Assembly: GCA_003165095.1 (NCBI GenBank)
Contig: PLSH01000331.1
Coordinates: 1,880-8,201 of the forward strand
Direction of reading: 5' to 3'
From: Acidobacteriaceae bacterium
GTDB taxonomy: Bacteria; Acidobacteriota; Terriglobia; Terriglobales; Acidobacteriaceae
Length of the DNA stretch: 6,322 nt
In this document: positions 1-5,291 of the stretch, piece after piece
Numbering within the stretch: the stretch's first letter is position 1
How the letters are laid out: every line of letters begins with the position of its first letter
Notes under the pieces: model-generated
Told to the model about the DNA's origin: nothing
Seen by the model: only the letters and a program-made list of their open reading frames with translations
The model's database searches: none
Made by a program: the position numbers and the translations under genes

Positions 1-1437
1 ATTTTTCTGGGCATGCACTGGGCCTACGCGGTGCTGGGATGGGGCGGCTACTGGGGATGGGACCCGGTCGAGAACGCGAGCTTCATGCCCTGGCTCACCG
101 GCACGGCTTTTCTCCACTCGGTGATGATGCAGGAGCGCAAGGGGATGATGAAGAGCTGGAATGTGTGGCTGATCTTCTCCACCTTCCTGCTCACGCTGCT
201 GGGTACGCTGCTGACGCGCGCCGGCCTGGTCAGTTCCGTGCACGCATTCGCGCAGTCGTCCATCGGCACGTGGTTCGTGGTGTTCATGGGAATCGTGCTG
301 GCGGTGTGCATTTTCACGTATGTGCTGCAACGCGGGCACCTGAAGACCGAACATCACCTGGAATCGCTGGTGAGCCGCGAGTCGAGTTTTCTGTTCAACA
401 ACCTGGTGCTGCTGGTCGCGTGCTTTGTCATTCTGTGGGGAACGCTGTTTCCCATCATCTCGGAATACGTAGTAGGCAACAAAGTCACGGTGGGCGCGCC
501 GTTTTATAACCGCGTTGCGGTTCCGATCGGCATCTTTCTGCTGCTGTTGACTGGCGTGGGACCCCTGCTGCCGTGGCGGGCAGCGTCGTTCAAAAGCATA
601 CGGCGGAATTTTGTGCTGCCGGTGATTGCGCTGTGGGCCACGGTGATCGTGTGCCTGGCAGTGGGCGTGAATCCATGGGCCAACGGCGAATTTTCGCAGG
701 GCAGCTTTTATGCGGTAGTGGCATTTGCCGTATCCGCGGCGGTGATGACCGCGATCTTGTCGGAGTTCCTGCGCGGAGCCGGAGTGATCTCGCGCCAGAC
801 GGGACGGAACATTCTGGCGGCGACTTGGCTGCTGACGCGGCGCAATACGCGGCGCTACGGCGGATACATTGTGCACATCGGCGTAGTGATCGTGGTGGTG
901 GGGCTGGCGGGCGCGGCGTTCAACCGCAGCGTGGAGAGCGAGCTGGGACTGCATGACAAGATGCAGATTGGGCCGTACACGCTGGTGCAGGTTGGAGCCA
1001 CGCAGGACACCAACGCGAACTACGACTCTGACTTCGCCCTGCTGGACGTCTACCAGGATGGCAAGAGAGCAACCGAGCTGACGCTGGATAGTTGGTTTCT
1101 TCACGTGATTCCGGTGTTTCATTGGACTCCTCTCCAAATGGCTCCGGAGAAGCGCGTTTACCTGGTGAGCGGGCAGCCGCAGACCATGGTGGCGATTCAT
1201 TCGATTCCCAGCTGGGACTTGTACGTGGTGTATGAGGGGACCAATCCCGACACCGGCCAGCCGATCATCAAAGCGTTTTTGAATCCCCTGGTGGGCTGGA
1301 TATGGGCGGGACTGGTGGTGCTGGTCTTCGGCACGTTTGTGGCGCTGGTGCCGAGTCTGAGCCCGGCTACGGCTTCACTGCGCGTGCCCGCGCCGCGGCC
1401 GATTTCACCAGAGGCAATGCTGAAAGGCGGCCATTGA
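1..1437 (+). CDS. ccmF: Cytochrome c-type biogenesis protein CcmF (5' partial)
   Basis: CcmF is the membrane core of the System I cytochrome c heme lyase: it takes heme from holo-CcmE and, with CcmH, attaches it to apocytochrome c on the periplasmic side. The frame is open from base 1, so the ATG at 13 is an internal Met; 478 residues are visible of a usual ~630-670. The tryptophan-rich WWD motif GWGGYWGWDPVENA is at visible residues 13-26. The conserved SSVHAFAQ segment gives the first heme b ligand (His81), and GGYIVHIG gives the second (His292). Helices follow the family pattern, with a periplasmic segment at about 305-425 (including a PEKRVYLVSGQP stretch) and a last helix in NPLVGWIWAG. 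At the place where E. coli CcmF has its second periplasmic histidine (LPLVHK), this protein reads FPIISE. The stop codon overlaps the ccmH start, implying translational coupling. Family assignment is very secure. Confidence 0.97.
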   Translation: MFLGMHWAYAVLGWGGYWGWDPVENASFMPWLTGTAFLHSVMMQERKGMMKSWNVWLIFSTFLLTLLGTLLTRAGLVSSVHAFAQSSIGTWFVVFMGIVLAVCIFTYVLQRGHLKTEHHLESLVSRESSFLFNNLVLLVACFVILWGTLFPIISEYVVGNKVTVGAPFYNRVAVPIGIFLLLLTGVGPLLPWRAASFKSIRRNFVLPVIALWATVIVCLAVGVNPWANGEFSQGSFYAVVAFAVSAAVMTAILSEFLRGAGVISRQTGRNILAATWLLTRRNTRRYGGYIVHIGVVIVVVGLAGAAFNRSVESELGLHDKMQIGPYTLVQVGATQDTNANYDSDFALLDVYQDGKRATELTLDSWFLHVIPVFHWTPLQMAPEKRVYLVSGQPQTMVAIHSIPSWDLYVVYEGTNPDTGQPIIKAFLNPLVGWIWAGLVVLVFGTFVALVPSLSPATASLRVPAPRPISPEAMLKGGH

Positions 1438-1946
1438 TGGGTGCTCGCGCAGGTTTCACTTTTTGGATTAGAGGAGTGCAGGCGTTGGCGCTGGCCGTGG
1501 CCGTGTGTTTCAGCATGGGAGCGACGGACGCCGGTTCGCGGACCAACAATCTGAGCCACCGCCTGATGTGCCAATGCGGTTGCGCCCAGTTGCTGGGCGA
1601 GTGCGATCATGTGGGCTGCCCGGACCGCGATAAAGAGCTGGGCGAATTGAGTTCCGGCATCGCATCGGGGGCTAGCGACCAGCAAATCCTGGATTCATTT
1701 GTTGCCAAGTATGGCGCAGTTGTTCTGGCGGCGCCGACTACCCACGGATTCGACCTGGTGGCGTGGATCGCGCCCTTCGCCGTGTTTGCCGCGGCGCTGC
1801 TGGGAACCATTCTGCTGGTGAGGCGGTGGGGCGGGTTGAGGTTCGGAAAGACGCAGGCAGCCGTGGCGCCGGCAAGCAACGATCCGGCGGATTTGGAACG
1901 CCGGGAGCGGATTCGCCGGGAGACCGGCGGCGATGGAGGGTTCTAA
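1437..1946 (+). CDS. ccmH: Cytochrome c-type biogenesis protein CcmH with CxCxC cysteine cluster
   Basis: CcmH is a membrane-anchored thiol protein that keeps apocytochrome c cysteines reduced and works with CcmF in heme ligation. The ATG at 1437 overlaps the ccmF stop (TGATG), with AAAGGCGG just upstream, giving 169 residues; longer in-frame starts would lie inside ccmF. A hydrophobic signal or anchor segment spans about residues 12-30. The redox region LMCQCGC has Cys45, Cys47 and Cys49, followed by Cys56 and Cys61. The classical motif is LRCxxC, so the second classical Cys position is Gly48 here. The following helical stretch (ELSSGIASGASDQQILDSF, then VAKYGAVVL) matches the rest of the CcmH three-helix domain, which helps secure the family. 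A membrane helix at about 107-129 precedes a basic, Arg-rich tail. The extra cysteines fit a variant I associate from memory with Acidobacteria; whether they bind metal or form disulfides cannot be seen. Confidence 0.92.
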   Translation: MGARAGFTFWIRGVQALALAVAVCFSMGATDAGSRTNNLSHRLMCQCGCAQLLGECDHVGCPDRDKELGELSSGIASGASDQQILDSFVAKYGAVVLAAPTTHGFDLVAWIAPFAVFAAALLGTILLVRRWGGLRFGKTQAAVAPASNDPADLERRERIRRETGGDGGF

Positions 1947-1949
1947 ACC

Positions 1950-2228
1950 ATGACGGAAACTCAGGGCTTGATTGCGGGACTGTTTTTGCTGTTCGCACTC
2001 CTGGTCTACACCTTTTGGCCGGAGAACGTCTTCGCCAGCCAGCGCCAGAAGACCCGCCTGGACTACCTGCTGGAGCGCAAGGAACAGCTTTATGAGAATT
2101 TGCGCGACCTGAGCTTTGAGCATCGCGCGGGTAAATATCCCGACGAGGATTTTCATGTGCAGCGGGCGCAACTGGAGAACGAGGCGGCGGAGTTGCTGGC
2201 GGAGATCGACCATCTGCAGCAGGCGTGA
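1950..2228 (+). CDS. Small CcmI-like membrane-anchored coiled-coil protein
   Basis: This 92-residue protein has one N-terminal membrane helix (about residues 6-23) followed by a soluble, charged helical region (about 31-91) rich in Glu, Arg and Leu. Residues 47-76, from LYENLRDLSFEHRAGKYPDE on, resemble the segment just after the membrane anchor of CcmI/CycH (pattern: LY..L..L......G.....DY...R..LE). CcmI chaperones apocytochromes to the CcmF-CcmH lyase, but proteobacterial CcmI also has a large periplasmic TPR domain that is absent here. The ATG lies 3 bp after the ccmH stop with a strong Shine-Dalgarno GGAGGG at 1935-1940 (spacing 9 nt), so it is co-translated with ccmH. Position and architecture support a reduced CcmI; the biochemical role is inference. 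It could instead be an unrelated small coiled-coil subunit of the complex. Confidence 0.8.
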   Translation: MTETQGLIAGLFLLFALLVYTFWPENVFASQRQKTRLDYLLERKEQLYENLRDLSFEHRAGKYPDEDFHVQRAQLENEAAELLAEIDHLQQA

Positions 2229-2324
2229 TCTCTTTCCAGGCTTTCCGCAAAACGCCGCGAAAAGGTTGGGACATCCGGTTCATTGACGTTTTTTTTGCAA
2301 ACGATTGAAGGGTTTCGACACGAA

Positions 2325-3611
2325 ATGAAATCGACGCGAGTTTTTGCATGCACTTTATTTTTGAGCCTGCTGATAGCAGGCGTGGCGGCCCACGCCGCAC
2401 AGGTAACCGGCACCATCACCGACAAGACAACGGGCAAACCCGCGGCGGGCGACTCAGTTGTGCTGGTGGACGTGCAGGCCGGCATGGGCGAAGTGGCTCG
2501 CGCGACGACGGACGCGCGCGGCCACTATGCGCTGAGCGAGCCTGGCCCCGGGCCTTACCTGGTCCGTGTCACGCACCAGGGAGCGGGATATTTTATTGCC
2601 GCGCCGCAGGGCGGAAGTCCGGGGGACATTCCTGTTTATGACGTGGCCGCCAAGGTGCAGGGCGTGTTTATCGAGGCCGACGTGATTGAGGTCGAAGCTG
2701 ACAATGGCCAGCTCAAGGTGAACGAGCGCTATTTTGTGCACAACACCAGTTCGCCGCCGCTGACGCAGTGGAGCCAGCGTTCGTTTGAGATTGTGCTGCC
2801 GACGGATGCGGTGGTGGATGAAACCGGAGCGCAGAGGCCGAGCGGGCTGCCCACTTCAGTGAAGATGGACCCCGATGGTCCCAAGGGACACTTCTCGTTC
2901 AACTTTCCCATTCAGCCCGACGATGGCGAAAAGGACACGCTGTTTCAGATCAGCTACTCGGTACCGTACGCAAGCGGAAAATATTCGTTCAAGTCGGTAG
3001 TCACGCTGCCGGCCGACAACTTCGCCGTATTATTGCCCAAATCCATGACCCTCACCGCGGGCGCGGGAGCGGAATTCAAGCCGGTGAATGAAGATCCGGG
3101 CCTGCAGACCATGCTGATGAAGAATGCGGTTGTTGGCAAGGCGATCGAGTTTACGCTTTCGGGGACGGGATCGATTCCACGCGAGCAGCAGAACGCGAGC
3201 GGGCAAGGCGACAACGGCGGCCAGGAAACAGGCGGACAAAACGCCGGCGCGCCGGGCAACCAGCCGGGAGGCGGGATTGGAACGCCCATCAATACGCCCG
3301 ATCCGCTGAGCAAATACAAGTGGTGGATTCTGGGCGGCCTGGCGCTGCTGCTGATCGCGGCCGCGGGCCTTCTGCTGCGCAAGCCGGTGGGAACGCCGGA
3401 GCAAGCGGCCGCGGCGATTGATGCGCAGCCGGCTTTCACGGGCTTTGCGGCCACGCCGGGGCTAAAGAACGCAGCGTTGCTGAACGTGCTCAAGGAAGAA
3501 CTGTTCGCCATTGAAAGCGAAAGAATCTCCGGCACGCTCTCCTCCGCGGAATACGCCGAGCAAAAAGCGGCCCTGGAGACGGTGCTGAGGCGGGCGCTGA
3601 AAAGACAGTGA
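2325..3611 (+). CDS. Membrane-anchored carboxypeptidase-regulatory-like domain protein
   Basis: This 428-residue protein of unknown function has a clear layout. Residues 1-25 form a signal peptide ending AAHAA. Residues 26-90 form a carboxypeptidase-regulatory-like (transthyretin-fold) beta sandwich: VTGTITDKTTGKP, then TTDARGHYAL and PYLVRVTH. A further beta-rich extracytoplasmic region runs over 100-283. A Gly/Gln/Asn-rich flexible linker occupies 286-320, a single membrane helix 333-352 (WWILGGLALLLIAAAGLLL), and a cytoplasmic tail ends in an amphipathic helical pair (383-427). No zinc-protease residues are present, so it is not a peptidase. The tail segment GTLSSAEYAEQKAALE (403-418) resembles residues 61-76 of the CcmI-like protein just upstream. 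I start it at ATG 2325, because the signal peptide begins there and GAAGGG lies 12 nt upstream; an in-frame TTG at 2283 would only add a poor N-terminus. It lies 96 bp after the ccm genes on the same strand, so a role in cytochrome maturation or envelope assembly is possible but unproven. Confidence 0.85.
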   Translation: MKSTRVFACTLFLSLLIAGVAAHAAQVTGTITDKTTGKPAAGDSVVLVDVQAGMGEVARATTDARGHYALSEPGPGPYLVRVTHQGAGYFIAAPQGGSPGDIPVYDVAAKVQGVFIEADVIEVEADNGQLKVNERYFVHNTSSPPLTQWSQRSFEIVLPTDAVVDETGAQRPSGLPTSVKMDPDGPKGHFSFNFPIQPDDGEKDTLFQISYSVPYASGKYSFKSVVTLPADNFAVLLPKSMTLTAGAGAEFKPVNEDPGLQTMLMKNAVVGKAIEFTLSGTGSIPREQQNASGQGDNGGQETGGQNAGAPGNQPGGGIGTPINTPDPLSKYKWWILGGLALLLIAAAGLLLRKPVGTPEQAAAAIDAQPAFTGFAATPGLKNAALLNVLKEELFAIESERISGTLSSAEYAEQKAALETVLRRALKRQ

Positions 3612-3615
3612 TCGG

Positions 3616-3636
3616 TGGTCAGTGGGAAGTGGTTAA
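3616..3636 (+). repeat. Short degenerate heptamer run (TGGNNAG type)
   Basis: Immediately after the stop codon at 3611, three heptamers follow in phase: TGGTCAG, TGGGAAG and TGGTTAA. The reverse complement of the first is CTGACCA, close to the CTGACNC unit of the array at 3654-3723. This stretch may therefore be a decayed, inverted piece of the same family. Only three imperfect copies exist, so chance is possible. Confidence 0.35.
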
Positions 3637-3653
3637 TTCATCCCGGAAGCTTG

Positions 3654-3723
3654 GATCTCTGATCCCTGACCCCTGACACCTGACCCCCGACACCTGACAC
3701 CTGACACCTGACCCCTGATCCCT
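3654..3723 (+). repeat. Heptamer tandem array, ten units of GAYNCCT type
   Basis: Ten consecutive 7-bp units fill exactly 70 bp: GATCTCT, GATCCCT, GACCCCT, GACACCT, GACCCCC, GACACCT three times, GACCCCT and GATCCCT. Each begins with GA, and variation is confined mainly to positions 3 and 4. There are no unique spacers and no dyad inside a unit, so it is not CRISPR. The array fills most of the gap between the carboxypeptidase-like gene and the DUF4149 gene and stops 16 bp before the latter's start codon. The same unit family recurs at 5176-5224. Function is unknown; such heptamers recur in intergenic DNA of some bacteria and are prone to slippage. Confidence 0.93.
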
Positions 3724-3739
3724 GATTTATCCTTCCCTC

Positions 3740-4231
3740 ATGAAAACTTTGCTTCGCACGCTGCTTTATCTGGCGCTTATTGTCTGGCTGGGCGCGGAAA
3801 TATTCTTCCCTGTGGTTGCGGCGATCGCGTTCAATACGCTGCGGCCGGACACGCATGCCGCGGGCACGATCGTGGGCCAGTTGATCCGCATTCTGCACGG
3901 GATGGGGCTGGTTTCTGGAATTGTCGCGCTGGCGCTGCTGGCGCTGGCTCCGGCCTGGAACATCTACAAGCCGCGCGCGGTGCTGGCGCCCATGGCCCTG
4001 ATCGTGCTGATGATGGCGTGCACGGTCTATTCGCAGTACGGCATCATTCCGGCCATGGACCGGGATCGCGCTGCTGCAGGCGGGACCATCGATACGGCCG
4101 ACGTCCAGAATCCGGCCGTAATCGACTTCAACAAACTGCACAACCGCAGCGAGCATATTGAAGAAATCATTCTGGCGCTGGGCCTGGCCACCGTGGCGCT
4201 GGTGGCATGGGCAGAGACGTCGAAGACTTGA
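3740..4231 (+). CDS. DUF4149-type four-helix membrane protein
   Basis: This 163-residue integral membrane protein has four predicted helices at about residues 6-30, 53-73, 79-97 and 139-158. The N-terminal helix with LIVWLGAEIFFPVVAA and the conserved FNKLHNRSEHIEE segment (130-142) leading into the last helix match the DUF4149 (TMEM205-like) layout. The loop between helices 3 and 4 (about 98-138) carries several charged residues. No catalytic motif is visible and the family has no firmly established bacterial function. The ATG fits the family N-terminus, yet no Shine-Dalgarno is visible: the 16 bases before it are pyrimidine-rich (TTTATCCTTCCCTC) and follow directly on the heptamer array. 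Translation may be leaderless or weakly initiated. It is separated by 128 bp from the upstream gene, so it is probably not tightly coupled to it. Confidence 0.82.
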   Translation: MKTLLRTLLYLALIVWLGAEIFFPVVAAIAFNTLRPDTHAAGTIVGQLIRILHGMGLVSGIVALALLALAPAWNIYKPRAVLAPMALIVLMMACTVYSQYGIIPAMDRDRAAAGGTIDTADVQNPAVIDFNKLHNRSEHIEEIILALGLATVALVAWAETSKT

Positions 4232-4262
4232 GACTTAACCAACCCTCGAAGGATACCCACCG

Positions 4263-4388
4263 ATGGGTCGTGAAGCCAATTGCGCATGCGAATGGAACGG
4301 CACAACCTCGCAGGTGAAGGCTCTGCTCGAATCGCGGCCGCAGAAGAACGGATGCGTGATTCTGCGCTACGCGCCGGTCGTGGGGTGA
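4263..4388 (+). CDS. Small hypothetical protein, 41 codons, possibly a truncated gene
   Basis: The ORF starts MGREANCACEWNGTTSQ and ends RYAPVVG. A good Shine-Dalgarno GAAGGA (4248-4253) sits 9 nt before the ATG, which supports translation. A CxC pair (Cys7, Cys9) and Cys31 are the only notable residues. The N-terminal half (A.C.C.W.G....VKALLES) reminds me of the start of longer acidobacterial hypothetical proteins of 100 or more residues, but this is memory and not a match I can show. A perfect 5-bp stem ACCCA/TGGGT (4255-4259, 4264-4268) straddles the start codon and might limit initiation. After the TGA the same frame stays open until a TGA at 4560, running through RRFFTELAKALAR, so the gene may have been broken by a stop mutation. 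It could also be a non-functional ORF. Confidence 0.4.
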   Translation: MGREANCACEWNGTTSQVKALLESRPQKNGCVILRYAPVVG

Positions 4389-4471
4389 TGTCCGGCGGCA
4401 AGAAACACCACGCGGCGATTTTTCACGGAACTCGCAAAGGCGCTGGCGCGTAGTTGCATGAAGGCGGAATC

Positions 4472-5158
4472 ATGCCGGCGGAGACAGCCTTGGAAAAACC
4501 GGACAATGAAGATTCGCGACCCGCAACAGGTCAAGCGATGGCGGGCCTGGCAGCAGCGCTGATATTGGGGTTGGCGCCAGTTGCTCATTGGATTGCTCCC
4601 GGACAAGCGATAGCCGGTATGCTGGCCCGCGAGGCGGTGTGGTGGGCTTCCGCGGCTGCCATTCTCGCCTGGCTCCGCTTTGGGGAACGATTGCCGCTGA
4701 GCTCAATCGGCTTCCGGCGCGTGACGTGGAAGAGCCTGGTCTTCGGGCTTCTGGCCGCGATTGCGACCACCATGGTGATGGCGGTGTTTTATGCCGTCGT
4801 TATTCCCAGGCTGCACCTGAACGCGAGCGCCGCGCAAGCCGAAATGCAGGTGATTTTGCGGATGCCCCTCTGGTTCCGCGTCCTGCTGGTGTTGCGCGCG
4901 GCGGTGGTGGAGGAGATCCTGTTTCGCGGATACCTGATCGAAAAGGTACACCAGTTGACAGGCAGCCTGTGGCTCGCGGTGCTGTGCTCAGTGGCCGTGT
5001 TCACTTATGCCCACCTGGCCGGATGGGGCGTGGCGCATCTGATTCCCGTATTCGGCGCCGGCCTGATCTTTGCCCTTCTTTACGCGTGGCGTCGCGACCT
5101 GCCGTCGAACATGGTGGGGCATTTCATTACCGACGCCCTGGGTTTTCTTGCCCGATAA
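4472..5158 (+). CDS. CPBP-family (Rce1-like) intramembrane metalloprotease
   Basis: CPBP (ABI/Rce1-type) proteins are multi-helix membrane glutamic/metal proteases related to the eukaryotic CAAX prenyl protease Rce1; bacterial members are linked to protein processing, and some to bacteriocin immunity. All three active-site motifs are present: EEILFR (Glu147, Glu148, Arg152), FTYAH (Phe177 to His181) and HFITD (His217 to Asp221). The protein has 228 residues with a polar N-terminal ~20 residues and about six hydrophobic segments (roughly 22-43, 52-69, 88-111, 134-146, 164-180 and 187-206). The ATG at 4472 is chosen because AAGGCGGA lies directly upstream; an in-frame TTG at 4454 would add six residues without a better site. 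Substrate is unknown. The neighbours (a small ORF, a DUF4149 protein and ychF) give no clue. No terminator is visible downstream; a heptamer array begins 17 bp after the stop. Confidence 0.92.
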   Translation: MPAETALEKPDNEDSRPATGQAMAGLAAALILGLAPVAHWIAPGQAIAGMLAREAVWWASAAAILAWLRFGERLPLSSIGFRRVTWKSLVFGLLAAIATTMVMAVFYAVVIPRLHLNASAAQAEMQVILRMPLWFRVLLVLRAAVVEEILFRGYLIEKVHQLTGSLWLAVLCSVAVFTYAHLAGWGVAHLIPVFGAGLIFALLYAWRRDLPSNMVGHFITDALGFLAR

Positions 5159-5175
5159 GACCACCCCCAAATTCT

Positions 5176-5224
5176 GATCCCTGAAACCTGACCCCTGATC
5201 CCTGAAACCTGACCCCTGAAACCT
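5176..5224 (+). repeat. Heptamer tandem array, seven units with a 21-bp higher-order repeat
   Basis: Seven 7-bp units occur in order: GATCCCT, GAAACCT, GACCCCT, GATCCCT, GAAACCT, GACCCCT and GAAACCT. The first three form a 21-bp block (5176-5196) repeated exactly at 5197-5217, then one more unit. Units GATCCCT and GACCCCT are shared with the array at 3654-3723, while GAAACCT is private to this one. The array fills much of the gap between the CPBP protease gene and ychF. The exact 21-bp duplication suggests recent expansion by slippage or unequal exchange. Confidence 0.92.
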
Positions 5225-5237
5225 GATCTTGTATCAT
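5209..5237 (+). promoter_or_regulatory. Possible sigma70-type promoter for ychF, with its -35 inside the heptamer array
   Basis: CTGACC (5209-5214, 4 of 6 matches to TTGACA) and TATCAT (5232-5237, 5 of 6 matches to TATAAT) are separated by exactly 17 bp. Transcription would start near 5244, giving a leader of about 48 nt before the ychF ATG at 5292. The -35 element is formed by repeat units, so array length could influence promoter shape. This is prediction from consensus only; acidobacterial promoters may differ. Confidence 0.3.
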
Positions 5238-5253
5238 CGTAGAGGCCCGGGTG

Positions 5254-5267
5254 CGGGGTTCGCCCCG
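5254..5267 (+). other. GC hairpin with UUCG loop in the ychF leader
   Basis: CGGGG and CCCCG form a perfect 5-bp stem around a TTCG tetraloop, 24 nt before the ychF start. No T-tract follows, so it is not an intrinsic terminator. It could stabilise the leader or be a trace of a decayed element; the role is unknown. Confidence 0.45.
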
Positions 5268-5291
5268 TCGAGAGGCCACCACGGAATCATT

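Noticed and set aside
39..956. Alternate-frame ORFs inside ccmF (39-509 and 573-956)
   Set aside because: They are Arg/Gly/Ala-rich +2 frame shadows of a confidently identified gene.
1302..1436. Upstream extension of the ccmH frame
   Set aside because: It would overlap ccmF by 45 codons and add a low-complexity Gly/Ala/Arg stretch before the signal segment; the ATG at 1437 overlaps the ccmF stop and has an upstream purine run.
2241..2296. Terminator after the CcmI-like gene
   Set aside because: CTTTCCGC/GCGAAAAG (2241-2248, 2257-2264) forms an imperfect stem, but the T8 run is 24 nt further downstream, so it is not a standard intrinsic terminator. It could still matter as a longer-range structure.
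2283..2324. TTG start for the carboxypeptidase-like protein
   Set aside because: It would put 14 residues before a clean signal peptide; ATG 2325 begins exactly at the Lys-containing n-region of the signal peptide and has GAAGGG upstream.
3654..3723. CRISPR array
   Set aside because: Units are 7 bp and contiguous, with no spacers, no long dyad repeat and no cas gene nearby.
4386..4388. Selenocysteine codon in the small ORF
   Set aside because: A bacterial SECIS hairpin would be expected just downstream of the TGA; the only inverted repeat here encloses the TGA instead, and no selenoprotein motif is recognised.
4388..4453. 21-codon ORF starting on the stop of the 41-codon ORF
   Set aside because: It has no ribosome binding site of its own beyond the overlap, no recognisable motif, and its length is expected by chance.
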